DNA of 52,133 bases, from the NCBI GenBank assembly GCA_002352665.1, contig DEIV01000080.1:36142-88274 (forward strand), written 5' to 3'. The notes beneath the pieces were generated by a model, which saw only the letters and a list, made by a program, of their open reading frames with translations, was not told the origin of the DNA and made no database searches. Position 1 is the stretch's first letter. The number at the start of each line of letters is the position of its first letter. This document shows, in pieces, positions 15,330-23,781 of the stretch. Position numbers and translations under genes: made by a program. The stretch comes from Flavobacteriaceae bacterium UBA2765. Its GTDB lineage: Bacteria; Bacteroidota; Bacteroidia; Flavobacteriales; Flavobacteriaceae.

Positions 15330-16042
15330 TATCCTTGTAAATTATCAAGCTAATATTTTAACAGTAGTATTTTGACCTACTAAAAATAATTAAAAATCTA
15401 GGAAGCAGCTTGGAGTTAAGTTAAAAGCTGTTTTGAGATTTGCCTTAAGCAAATCGAGTTCTTTTTAAACAGGGCTGGTGATTCCGTAGATTTTCTTATT
15501 GTTTTTTAGTCAGTCTTGATTTTTTTGTTTCGTTTTTGTATCAAGACAAAAATGAAAAGATAAAAGAAATCAGATCATAAATTTTCTCCTTATCTTTTTT
15601 GCTCATCCAAAAAAGATAGAAAAAAGGATGCCTCTTGAGAGGAATTTTTTCTACGAAAAACCGACTCCAAAACTCAGCGTCGAACTTTGTTCTCCTGGTT
15701 TTCTGAGCTTTTGTTCGTCTATTCTGCCCAAGAGGTTTAAAAGTCGAACATAATTTCATGGATCCAATTCTAAAAATTATTCTTGCGAACAACATATAAG
15801 TATTGGAAAAATTGACTGTTATTCTATTTAACCAATATCCTAATCATACTTTTTCGACCTGCTAAATAATAATCAAGAATAAAATCAAATGAATAGACAT
15901 TCAAATATTTTATAAATTTTTTATTGCCCAAAAAAAATATCCTAATTCACATATAAAATTTGACATAATCAATAAGATTATCATTACCTTTACTATTGTC
16001 TCTTTTGTAAAAAACATTTTTTAGCCAATCATTAAATAATAA
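15330..16042. repeat. Gene-free stretch with a possible dispersed intergenic repeat
   Basis: This gap of about 713 bases holds no convincing gene. It contains a hairpin with 7-bp stem (15514-15520 with 15540-15546), and a perfect 10-bp inverted repeat TATCTTTTTT/AAAAAAGATA (15591-15600, 15609-15618). A less AT-rich block at about 15620-15745 stands out from its surroundings. Similar segments (GACCTACTAAA near 15375, CGACCTGCTAAA near 15852) flank the block. An 84-codon frame on the minus strand (15541-15795) has low complexity and is not believed. The pattern suggests a repeat element, to be confirmed by copies elsewhere. Confidence 0.4.
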
Positions 16043-16996
16043 ATGATGAGAAATCTTACATTTAAAAACAATGACCAAATGCCTGCACTAGGACTAGGTA
16101 CTTGGAAATCTGAACCAGGCGAAGTATTCACAGCAGTAAAGACCGCAATAAAAGAAGGATATAGACATATAGACTGTGCTCCTATTTACGGAAATGAAAA
16201 AGAAGTTGGTGAAGCCATAGCGGAAAGTATAGCTAAAGGTATTGTCACCAGAAAAGAACTTTGGGTAACATCAAAATTATGGAATGATGCTCATGCTAAG
16301 GCCGATGTTATTCCAGCTTTAAGTAAAACTTTAAAAGACCTACAACTAGATTATGTTGATCTCTATTTGATACATTGGCCCGTAGCCTTAAAAAAAGGTG
16401 TCCTCTTTGCACAAACAGGGGAAGAAATGGTTTCTTTGGCTGATGTTCCTCTTGCAGAAACTTGGCAAGGTATGGAGAAAGCTATTGATTCTAATCTCGC
16501 CAAACATATTGGTGTTTCAAACTTTGGAATAAAAACATTACAAAATTTACTTTCTAATTGTAAATTACCTCCTGAAATGAATCAAGTGGAGTCTCATCCT
16601 TATTTACAACAAAATAATTTACGCTCTTTTTGTACATCAAATAATATTTTCTTAACTGCTTATTCACCTTTAGGCTCCGGTGATAGACCAGATGCTCTGA
16701 AGACAGCCGATGAACCTCAGCTATTAACTGATCCTGTTATCTTGCAAATTGCTAATAAAAACAAGGTGTCTCCAGCTCAAGTATTGATAAGTTGGGCTTT
16801 ACACAGGGGAATTTCTGTTATCCCTAAATCGGTTAATCCGGGCAGGATATTACAAAACTTGCAGGCTTCACAATTAATTCTTTCAGATCATGACATGAAA
16901 GCTATTGGCAAACTAGAAAGGGATTATCGCTATATAAATGGTAAATTTTGGGTGTTAGAAGGTGGGCCGTATTCATTAGAAGATGTTTGGGCCTAG
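16043..16996 (+). CDS. Aldo/keto reductase
   Basis: The 317-residue NADPH-dependent TIM-barrel oxidoreductase has the tetrad D44, Y49, K78 and H111 (in HIDCAPIYGNE, TSKLW and LIHWP). Signatures GVSNFG and IPKSVNPGRILQN (cofactor) follow in order. It is close to the aldehyde/aldose reductase branch. The natural substrate cannot be read from sequence. Start codons at 16043 and 16046 are both ATG. It stands alone and ends at a hairpin terminator (17027-17065). Confidence 0.92.
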   Translation: MMRNLTFKNNDQMPALGLGTWKSEPGEVFTAVKTAIKEGYRHIDCAPIYGNEKEVGEAIAESIAKGIVTRKELWVTSKLWNDAHAKADVIPALSKTLKDLQLDYVDLYLIHWPVALKKGVLFAQTGEEMVSLADVPLAETWQGMEKAIDSNLAKHIGVSNFGIKTLQNLLSNCKLPPEMNQVESHPYLQQNNLRSFCTSNNIFLTAYSPLGSGDRPDALKTADEPQLLTDPVILQIANKNKVSPAQVLISWALHRGISVIPKSVNPGRILQNLQASQLILSDHDMKAIGKLERDYRYINGKFWVLEGGPYSLEDVWA

Positions 16997-17026
16997 TTAA
17001 AAACTACCCTATAAAACTGAACTCAA

Positions 17027-17065
17027 CCTGTCTGCCAGTGAAATGCCCAAGAAATAGCAGACAGG
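17027..17065 (+). terminator. Inverted repeat after the aldo/keto reductase gene
   Basis: CCTGTCTGC (17027-17035) pairs with GCAGACAGG (17057-17065), then CTTTT. The loop is long (21 bases) and the stem is GC-rich for this genome, so it may be a palindromic repeat used as terminator. Confidence 0.5.
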
Positions 17066-17178
17066 CTTTTAACAATCAATTTTTCAATAACACTTCCCTC
17101 ATACGACACCTTATAAGGTATATCATTCAAGAGCCTTTGTCAATGATATAAATCATTGCACTATCTTTACAAGTATCT

Positions 17179-17186
17179 TAATTTTG
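17179..17186 (+). promoter_or_regulatory. -7 box of the lipoprotein gene at 17242
   Basis: TAATTTTG fits TAnnTTTG, 55 bases before the ATG at 17242. Confidence 0.4.
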
Positions 17187-17241
17187 ATGCTCATAAAGTT
17201 AATATATTCTTAATTATTTAGCCCACTAAAATTCAATACTC

Positions 17242-17751
17242 ATGAAAAATAATATACCAATCTGTTTCAAACTTGTAACAATAATATTATTCTCTTCGCT
17301 GCACATTATTTTTTTTAATTCCTGTGAAAAAGTATCTGAAAAGGCTTCAGAAAAATTGATTGAAAAATCTATAGGAAAAGATGCTGATGTTGATATTGAC
17401 AATGATAAGGTTACTATAAAAACCGAGGAAGGCACCTTTACTACAGATGCCACTGCTAACAGTTGGCCCAACAATATTCCGGAAGATATCCCTGAGTTTA
17501 GCCATGGAAAAATACTAAGCATAAATACACAAGAAATGGAAGAAGGCCATGGTTGGATGATTGTTTTTGAGCAGGTATCCAAAACTGCCCTTATCGATTA
17601 TCAAAAAACACTAAAAAACAAAGGTTTTAAAATTATAAATATGACTACTTATGGTGAAGGTGGCATGCTAAACGGGCAAAAAGATAACTCGGTCATAACA
17701 CTAATATCAGGCGATGGTAATGCAACGCTTTCTATTAGTGTTGAAAAATAA
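17242..17751 (+). CDS. Uncharacterised lipoprotein
   Basis: The 169-residue product has a signal sequence ending in a lipobox-like FFNSC (Cys 28), so it should be lipid-anchored. A Lys/Glu repeat (EKVSEKASEKLIEKSIGK) follows the Cys, then a Thr/Asp-rich beta pattern and a globular C-terminal half. No family was recognised with certainty. It has its own upstream -7 box and seems monocistronic. Confidence 0.75.
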   Translation: MKNNIPICFKLVTIILFSSLHIIFFNSCEKVSEKASEKLIEKSIGKDADVDIDNDKVTIKTEEGTFTTDATANSWPNNIPEDIPEFSHGKILSINTQEMEEGHGWMIVFEQVSKTALIDYQKTLKNKGFKIINMTTYGEGGMLNGQKDNSVITLISGDGNATLSISVEK

Positions 17752-17824
17752 AGATTTAAAAAGGAGTTTTTTCCTCTTTTGAGTTGCTTTGTTATGTTGT
17801 ATGTTGTGTATAAATGCTTATTAT

Positions 17825-18325
17825 ATGAAATTCAAATTAAGACCCTGGCAGGTAGCCGATTTAAAAGATTTGGTAAACTATGCCAATAACAGTAAAATTG
17901 CTGCCAATTTAACTGACCTATTCCCCCATCCTTATCAAGAAAAAGATGGTAATAATTTTATTCAGATGGTTTTAAAACAAAATCCTACTCAGGTTTTTGC
18001 CGTAGAAATAAATAAAAAAGCTTCAGGTAGTATTGGTTTGCACTCACAAACCGATGTCCATTCTAAAAATATGGAGCTTGGTTATTGGCTGGCAGAAGAC
18101 TATTGGAACAAAGGCATTATAACAGCCGCTGTACGGGAAATGGTAGCATACGGATTTAAAACATTTGCTATAAACAGGATATTTGCCAGACCATTTAGTA
18201 CTAATATTGGTTCTTATAAAGTATTGGAAAAAGCCGGATTTAAATTAGAAGGTCAGTTTATAAAAAGTATTTTCAAAAATGGTAAATATGTTGATGAATT
18301 AATCTATGCAATATGTAAAGATTAA
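17825..18325 (+). CDS. GNAT acetyltransferase, RimJ/RimL-like
   Basis: The product is 166 residues. FKLRPWQVADLKDL opens a typical RimJ/L fold, ELGYWLAEDYWNKGI holds the acetyl-CoA-binding region, and N-x-GSYKVLEKAGFKLEG is the conserved helix. It probably acetylates an N-terminal or small-molecule amine. ATG 17825 (MKFKLRPW) was chosen over the frame opening at 17789, whose extra residues (MLCCMLCINAYY) do not belong to the family. Confidence 0.85.
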   Translation: MKFKLRPWQVADLKDLVNYANNSKIAANLTDLFPHPYQEKDGNNFIQMVLKQNPTQVFAVEINKKASGSIGLHSQTDVHSKNMELGYWLAEDYWNKGIITAAVREMVAYGFKTFAINRIFARPFSTNIGSYKVLEKAGFKLEGQFIKSIFKNGKYVDELIYAICKD

Positions 18326-18440
18326 TTCTAGGCGTACTATATAATAGAGAGCAAAGTATAAATTCAAAAAAAGGTTTTTCTCCTTATTTTGGTTGCACAT
18401 AAAAAGTTAATTTTGTTAGTTTTTTTAATCAAAATCTACG

Positions 18441-19019
18441 CTAAAATCCCTCCACCTCTACCACTTCTCCAAGTTTTAGTTGCAAAGCTATATCTCCTAT
18501 GCGAACCCGCACCAAACGTAATGTAGGAAAACCAACGGCAGCCGTCATTTTGCGTATTTGTCTAAATTTACCTTCTGTTACTATTATCCTTACCCAGCTC
18601 TTGGAGCCGTGACGTTCATCTCTAACTTTTCTAATTGCAAGAGGTAAATGATCTACAGATTCAACATGATAGGCTCTACATGGTTTTGTAATATATTTTA
18701 TACCTTCAAAACCAATTTCTACACCATACTGTAATTGTTGGATGGCATCATCATCAATAATACCATCAACTTGTGCATAATATTCCTTTTCAACTTTTTG
18801 ACTTCTAATATGCTCACTAACTTTTCCATCAGTTGTCAATAATAGCAATCCTTCTGAAGATTCGTCTAAACGACCAATGGCCATAGTCCCGTCAGGGAAT
18901 TCATAGAGTTCTCCCAATAGTTTTTTATTTTTTCTACGGGTTTGATTATTTACCAATTGGCTCAAATAACCATAAGGTTTGTGGAGTATAAAGTGATAAT
19001 GTTTTTTGATTTCTATCAT
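18441..19019 (-). CDS. rluE: RluE-type 23S rRNA pseudouridine synthase
   Basis: The 192-residue protein lacks an S4 domain, as RluE does. HFILHKPYGYLSQ opens the fold, GRLDESSEGLLLL carries the catalytic D52, and GKFRQIRKMTAAVGFP is the conserved RNA-contact motif. RluE makes a pseudouridine near position 2457 of E. coli 23S rRNA. It is divergent from the small broken gene at 19070. Confidence 0.88.
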   Translation of the reverse strand: MIEIKKHYHFILHKPYGYLSQLVNNQTRRKNKKLLGELYEFPDGTMAIGRLDESSEGLLLLTTDGKVSEHIRSQKVEKEYYAQVDGIIDDDAIQQLQYGVEIGFEGIKYITKPCRAYHVESVDHLPLAIRKVRDERHGSKSWVRIIVTEGKFRQIRKMTAAVGFPTLRLVRVRIGDIALQLKLGEVVEVEGF

Positions 19020-19069
19020 AATGGCATCTTATTACAAAATTAAGGTATTTATTTTGATATTTTTAACCC

Positions 19070-19212
19070 ATGGCAAAAACAGGATGTGAAAAAAACACAA
19101 AGAACAAAGCGAAACATACCAAACTTTTAAATCGTAAAAAAAGAAACTAAAGCAGGAGAAAACACTTCGTAAAGAAAGACTAAAAGCAATAGTTAAAAAA
19201 GCCAATGAATAG
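19070..19212 (+). pseudogene. Frameshifted small Lys-rich basic protein
   Basis: ATG 19070 opens MAKTGCEKNTKNKAKHTKLL and stops after 26 codons at 19148-19150. Shifting by one base at the run of seven A (19136-19142) gives a smooth continuation, KLKQEKTLRKERLKAIVKK, to TAG 19210-19212, for about 47 residues in all. The joined product is a plausible small, highly basic protein of a kind seen in flavobacteria. A real frameshift, a sequencing error in the A run, or slippage at the run could each explain it. The rest of the 19020-19369 gap is AT-rich, without other features except the padR promoter. Confidence 0.55.
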
Positions 19213-19340
19213 TAAATATTTTACCCAATCTTAACCGTGAAATTATAGAAAAAGTGAATTAATTTTATCTTGTAACAATACATTAAAACTAAAAAAGAGA
19301 GAAAAATACGTTTTTATTTTCTATACTTAGAACTTCTATG

Positions 19341-19348
19341 TATTTTTG
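19341..19348 (+). promoter_or_regulatory. -7 box of the padR operon
   Basis: TATTTTTG fits TAnnTTTG, 21 bases before the ATG at 19370. Confidence 0.5.
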
Positions 19349-19369
19349 TGATCTCAAAGAACAATAAAT

Positions 19370-19714
19370 ATGGAAAAACTATCAAAAGAATTGATTGGGG
19401 CTTCAACAATACCAATTATACTTTCAATACTTTCGAAAAACGAATCTTATGGATATGAAATAATCCAAAACGTAAAAAAAATATCTAATGGAAAAATAGA
19501 ATATGGAGACGGAACTTTATATCCAGTTTTACACAAATTAGAAAAAAAAGAACTCATCGCATCTTATTGGAAAATATCCGATTCTGGAAGAAAAAGAAAA
19601 TACTATAAAATTAGTGATAAAGGAAAAAAAGAACTCTTTACAGAAAAAGAAAATTGGACAGTTATCAATCAAATTATATCAAAATTATGGAAAATAGAAA
19701 CAAGTTTAATTTAA
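19370..19714 (+). CDS. PadR-family transcriptional regulator
   Basis: The 114-residue winged-helix regulator has SYGYEIIQNVKK, then GTLYPVLHKLEKKELI (recognition helix) and GRKRKYYKISDKGKKEL (wing), all standard PadR features. It is the short PadR type, often paired with a membrane protein carrying a HAAS domain, as here. The next gene overlaps its 3' end by 28 bases. It likely autoregulates the small operon 19370-21411. Confidence 0.92.
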   Translation: MEKLSKELIGASTIPIILSILSKNESYGYEIIQNVKKISNGKIEYGDGTLYPVLHKLEKKELIASYWKISDSGRKRKYYKISDKGKKELFTEKENWTVINQIISKLWKIETSLI

Positions 19715-20376
19715 AACATAGTATAGATGTCTGGAAAACTGAATTATCACAAAACTCAAATATGACTCGTGATAATATTGACGAATTGGAAAGTCATTTA
19801 CAAGATGAAATTCACGAACTACTAAAATTAGGATTGAGTAATGCAGAATCTTTATTAATAGCAAAAAATAGAATTGGTAATATAGAAAAATTAACAACCG
19901 AATATAGTAAAGTCAATAATGAAGTGTATTTCAGAAATACAATTACTCCATATTTAAAAGGTATATTATTCTTTTTAACATATATATCAATAGCAGAATT
20001 ATTGCCAAATTTATCAATACTAATTGCTAAAAAGATTGGTATTCATGAAGGCTATCTACATTTGGTTTCAATAGAATTGCTCATTTTACTGACTTTTATC
20101 TTATTGGTATTTTTCTATAAAAAGTATAAGCATGGAAATTTTAATATGCAAAAATTGACAAACATACCTGTTTTAGTAAGTACAATAATAGTTAGCAAAA
20201 TATTGATCTATTTAAGTACGACTATTTTGTTGGATTCAGTTGAAGTATCAACTTTTGGAATCATGGGTGCAGTTTTATATGGATATCAGTTATTATTTGG
20301 GCTGTTTATTTTAACCATTTCTTGTATTATATATTATTCCTCAAGACATGCACATAAAATAAAAATAGCGAAATAA
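19687..20376 (+). CDS. HAAS-type N-terminal domain membrane protein, PadR partner
   Basis: The product is about 229 residues. The soluble N-terminus (1-75) has the helical pattern DELESHLQDEI-ELL-GLS-AE-LLIAKNRIG, typical of HAAS/permease-prefix domains that accompany PadR regulators. Five or so membrane spans follow, and the C-terminus is basic. Such proteins are thought to sense membrane state and signal to PadR. Start ATG 19687 was chosen inside the padR frame, since MENRNKFNLK begins the domain naturally. Confidence 0.75.
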   Translation: MENRNKFNLKHSIDVWKTELSQNSNMTRDNIDELESHLQDEIHELLKLGLSNAESLLIAKNRIGNIEKLTTEYSKVNNEVYFRNTITPYLKGILFFLTYISIAELLPNLSILIAKKIGIHEGYLHLVSIELLILLTFILLVFFYKKYKHGNFNMQKLTNIPVLVSTIIVSKILIYLSTTILLDSVEVSTFGIMGAVLYGYQLLFGLFILTISCIIYYSSRHAHKIKIAK

Positions 20377-20412
20377 ACCAGTTTAAATACTAATTCACGT
20401 AAAACAGATATT

Positions 20413-21411
20413 ATGAAAAGAATAATTTATGGACTAATCGTATTATTTATTTCCTGTAATGAACAACCAAAAGCGGAATTTTCATTAAATGGAACAACAA
20501 ACGGAATTGAAAATGGAACAGTTCTATATTTAGATGACAATTCTTCAGAAAACAATCTAATTGACTCGGCAATAGTTAATAACAATTCTTTTAATTTTCA
20601 AACTAAATTATTAAAAACACCTTTACAAGTTACATTAAGAACAAAGACCTATTCACATTATAGATTTTTTTGGTTAGAAAACAATCCAATGAAATTTGAC
20701 GGAACTCAAACAGATTTTAGAAATGCAAACGTTACGGGTTCTAAAACAGAAAACTTAAGTCAAAACTTTCATAAAGAAATTGATACTCTATCAAGGAAAG
20801 AACAGATGGATAAGAGTATAGAATTTGTAAAAAATAATCCCAATAGTATTGTAAGTGCATATACCCTTTCTGTCTTTTCAACAACTTGGGGAAAAGAAAA
20901 AACATCTAAACTTTTTAATAAATTTTCAGAAGAAAATAAAAACTCAGAATACGGAAAGAAAATTGCAAAATACATTGAACTGAATAAAGACCCTAAAGTT
21001 GGAGAAAAATATGTTGATTTTGAAATGGAAGATACTAATGGAAAAATAAGAAAACTATCTGATTTTAAAGATAAAATTGTTCTGTTAGAGTTTTGGGCAT
21101 CTAATTGCGGACCTTGTAGGCAAGAAAATCCAAAGCTGGTAAAAACTTATGAAAAGTACAATCCAAAAGGTTTTGACATATTTGCTGTCTCACAAGATAT
21201 TAAAAAATCGAATTGGTTAAAAGCGATTGAAAAAGATAAACTGCCTTGGTTACAAGTAAGTGATTTAAAAGGACATGATAATTCTGCTTCGTTGATTTAT
21301 GGAATTAAAGGTATTCCAGATAATTTTTTAATCGATAAAAACGGAATAATAATCGGTCGAAGTTTAAGAGGAAAAGAACTGAATAAGAAATTAGACGAAT
21401 TGTTGAATTAA
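20413..21411 (+). CDS. TlpA-like thioredoxin lipoprotein with DUF4369-like N-domain
   Basis: The 332-residue product has a lipobox (FISC, Cys 15), a DUF4369-like beta domain (about 20-130), a linker helix region, and a TlpA/AhpC-type thioredoxin domain from about residue 195. The active site is CGPC (C232, C235). The cis-Pro loop GIPDNFLIDKNG follows. It should act as a periplasm-facing disulfide reductase or thiol peroxidase-like protein. It follows the PadR/HAAS genes within 40 bases, so it may be the operon's output. Confidence 0.85.
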   Translation: MKRIIYGLIVLFISCNEQPKAEFSLNGTTNGIENGTVLYLDDNSSENNLIDSAIVNNNSFNFQTKLLKTPLQVTLRTKTYSHYRFFWLENNPMKFDGTQTDFRNANVTGSKTENLSQNFHKEIDTLSRKEQMDKSIEFVKNNPNSIVSAYTLSVFSTTWGKEKTSKLFNKFSEENKNSEYGKKIAKYIELNKDPKVGEKYVDFEMEDTNGKIRKLSDFKDKIVLLEFWASNCGPCRQENPKLVKTYEKYNPKGFDIFAVSQDIKKSNWLKAIEKDKLPWLQVSDLKGHDNSASLIYGIKGIPDNFLIDKNGIIIGRSLRGKELNKKLDELLN

Positions 21412-21545
21412 AATCAACAGCCAACAAAGATGTGTATTAATAATTACTTCATGGGTCTGTCATCCAAATTATTTGTATCTCCTATATAGCACTTGTCTGA
21501 AAAATTACTGTAAAATATCTATAAATAATGCAACTATTCAAAATC

Positions 21546-21576
21546 AAAAAACCCGAACAAATTGTTCGGGTTTTTT
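21546..21576 (-). terminator. tRNA-Phe terminator (works in both directions)
   Basis: CCCGAAC (21552-21558) pairs with GTTCGGG (21564-21570), flanked by A on one side and T on the other. On the minus strand it lies directly after the tRNA 3' end. On the + strand it could also stop readthrough from the TlpA-like gene. Confidence 0.85.
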
Positions 21577-21577
21577 G

Positions 21578-21650
21578 TGGTACCTCCAGGAATCGAACCA
21601 GGGACACATGGATTTTCAGTCCATTGCTCTACCAACTGAGCTAAGGTACC
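21578..21650 (-). tRNA. tRNA-Phe (anticodon GAA)
   Basis: The minus strand folds as a complete cloverleaf of 73 bases. The acceptor is GGTACCT/AGGTACC, the D arm has AGCTCAGTTGGTAGAGC, the anticodon loop is CTGAAAA with GAA, and the T arm is CTGG-TTCGATT-CCAG. The CCA end is not encoded. A TATATTTG promoter lies 18 bases upstream and a hairpin terminator directly downstream, so it is a single-gene transcript. The rest of the gap 21412-21749 holds nothing else recognisable. Confidence 0.97.
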
Positions 21651-21668
21651 ATTGCTTTTAAGCGGTTG

Positions 21669-21676
21669 CAAATATA
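21669..21676 (-). promoter_or_regulatory. -7 box of tRNA-Phe
   Basis: The complement reads TATATTTG, ending 18 bases before the tRNA 5' end. Confidence 0.6.
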
Positions 21677-21749
21677 AATTTAAATTTTATACTATTCAAA
21701 ACAAATTCATAAAAATGTATTGTATTTTTACTCCCTATTAAAAAAACAA

Positions 21750-22475
21750 ATGAATTTAATACTAGACATTGGTAATACCAATACAAAAATTGCCGTTTTT
21801 GAAAAAAAAGTGATGCTCAAAAAAATTACAATAAATTCTGATTTGATAGATAGAAGCATCCTAAAACTTCAAAAAAAGTATCCTTTAAAAAACTGTATCG
21901 TCTCCTCAGTAACAAAAATTCATAGAGATACATTAAAAAGTATTGATTTAATTGAAAAAAGCATTGAACTTAATCAAAAAACGAATGTTCCGTTTCAAAA
22001 CCATTATAAAACTCCAACTACACTTGGTGTTGATAGAATTGCTTTGGCTAGTGCTGCAATAAGTCAATATCCTAATCAAAATACATTAGTAATCGATGCA
22101 GGCACATGTATTACCTATGATTTTATTAATGCATCTAAAAAATATGTAGGTGGTGCTATCTCACCCGGAATTTCAATGAGATATAAGGCTTTGCATCAAT
22201 TTACGGCTAATTTACCTGTGTTAGAACCGGGAAGTTTTAAATTAATAGGAAATGACACCCAAAGTGCTATCCATTCTGGTGTTTTAAATGGAATTATTCA
22301 AGAAATTGAAGGGGTAATTAGTCAATATCAAAGCGAATATTCAAATTTAACAGTAGTTTTAACAGGTGGAGACACAATTTTCTTGGCTAAAAAATTAAAA
22401 AGTAGCATATTTGCCAATCCAAATTTTTTATTGGAAGGACTTAACAGTATTTTGATACACAATCTAAACGAATGA
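21750..22475 (+). CDS. coaX: Type III pantothenate kinase
   Basis: The product is about 241 residues. It phosphorylates pantothenate in the first step of coenzyme A synthesis. DIGNTNTKIAVFE is the phosphate-binding start, TLGVDRIA and VIDAGTCITYDF carry the catalytic Asp residues, and GGAISPGISMRYKAL and TGGD complete the type III set. ATG 21750 was chosen because the fold begins there. The next gene starts inside its stop (4-base overlap, ATGA), so the two are coupled. Confidence 0.94.
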   Translation: MNLILDIGNTNTKIAVFEKKVMLKKITINSDLIDRSILKLQKKYPLKNCIVSSVTKIHRDTLKSIDLIEKSIELNQKTNVPFQNHYKTPTTLGVDRIALASAAISQYPNQNTLVIDAGTCITYDFINASKKYVGGAISPGISMRYKALHQFTANLPVLEPGSFKLIGNDTQSAIHSGVLNGIIQEIEGVISQYQSEYSNLTVVLTGGDTIFLAKKLKSSIFANPNFLLEGLNSILIHNLNE

Positions 22476-23740
22476 TTAAGAAACTTATAGGATTATCACT
22501 CTTCCTTTTATCTATACAAAGCTTTGCCCAAAAAAATAATACTTCACCATATTCATTTTTTGGTATAGGTGAAGAATCATCATTAAAAACAATTGAAGAA
22601 ATAAGCATGGGGCAAATAGGAGCTGCATTTAACAGCCCATATCAAATTACTTTTACCAATCCGGCAGCTTTAGCTCATTTACAATTTACAACCTATACTA
22701 TTGCTGCTAAAAATAAAGCCTTAAGGATAGATGACGGCACCAATACTGGTAATGCCTCTAACGCAGCATTATCTTATTTTGCTATGGGAATTCCAATTGG
22801 CACCAAGGCGGGGTTTTCTTTTGGGCTTCAACCTAACACCTCTGTTGGCTATTCTCTAACGGAAGAATTTAGAAATAATAGTGATGAATTAACAGAAATT
22901 AATAGTTTTAAAGGAGATGGTGGTACCAATAGAGTTTTTCTAGGTTTAGGATATAAACTCCCTAAAAATATAACCATAGGTATAGAAGCCGCTTATATTT
23001 TTGGTAATATTGAAAATACCCTTTTAAACAGGAGAGATGGAGTAAATTTGGCTACCATGCATAGAACTGATTCAGATATTAAGGGTTATACTGCCAAAGT
23101 TGGCATCCAATACAAGACTAAAATTACAGAAAAATTAACCTTAAAAGGTGGTGGTGTCATAAGTTTTGAAAATAATTTATCTAATGACGGACAAGAGTTG
23201 TTGTTTACATTGATAAATACTAGTGAAGATGTGATTTTTCCTAGAGACACCTTAGTTAATAACTCTTTTAAGAGTATTGTAAAAAAACCATTAAACACAG
23301 TCTTAAGTTTAGGTGTAGGAGAAGAAAATAAATGGTATGCAGGCGTTGAATATAGTTTTCAAGATGCCTTAGAATTTACTGACGGTGTATTGAATAACAA
23401 TACAAAAGTAGCTTATGAAACGTCTAACAGAATTTCTGTAGGTGGGTTTTATACACCAAAAATTAATTCTATTTCCAGTTACTTTGATCGTGTTACTTAT
23501 AGAGCCGGTTTTAACTATAAACAAACAGGTTTAGTGGTTGATAATACTTCCATAAACGATTTTGGCATATCTTTTGGAGTAGGTTTACCGATTGGCAGAC
23601 AATTGTCGAATTTAAACCTAGGTTTTGAACTAGGTAAAAGAGGAGAGATAAATAATTCGCTTATTAAAGAAAATTATTTTAACTTTCGCCTCGGTTTAAC
23701 CCTAAATGATAAGTGGTTTAGCAAAAGAAAAATTCAATAA
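22472..23740 (+). CDS. Outer-membrane beta-barrel protein
   Basis: The 422-residue product has a signal peptide (residues 1-19, FAQ) followed by SPYSFFGIGE. Alternating barrel strands follow, with a FadL-like feel (TNPAALAHL, SFGLQP). Homologues lie next to coaX and lptC in flavobacteria, as here. It may be a transport porin or an assembly component; specific function is not known. It is coupled to coaX by a 4-base overlap and followed by the TPR-like gene at 23782. Confidence 0.8.
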   Translation: MIKKLIGLSLFLLSIQSFAQKNNTSPYSFFGIGEESSLKTIEEISMGQIGAAFNSPYQITFTNPAALAHLQFTTYTIAAKNKALRIDDGTNTGNASNAALSYFAMGIPIGTKAGFSFGLQPNTSVGYSLTEEFRNNSDELTEINSFKGDGGTNRVFLGLGYKLPKNITIGIEAAYIFGNIENTLLNRRDGVNLATMHRTDSDIKGYTAKVGIQYKTKITEKLTLKGGGVISFENNLSNDGQELLFTLINTSEDVIFPRDTLVNNSFKSIVKKPLNTVLSLGVGEENKWYAGVEYSFQDALEFTDGVLNNNTKVAYETSNRISVGGFYTPKINSISSYFDRVTYRAGFNYKQTGLVVDNTSINDFGISFGVGLPIGRQLSNLNLGFELGKRGEINNSLIKENYFNFRLGLTLNDKWFSKRKIQ

Positions 23741-23781
23741 TTAAAACCATAAAAATTATAGATTAATTAATAACCAAAAAG

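Noticed and set aside
15541..15795. 84-codon frame on the minus strand in the gene-free stretch
   Set aside because: Low complexity, no signal or domain, overlaps hairpins; better explained by repeat-like non-coding DNA.
21473..21661. 62-codon + strand frame over the tRNA-Phe
   Set aside because: Overlaps the tRNA and its terminator; accidental.
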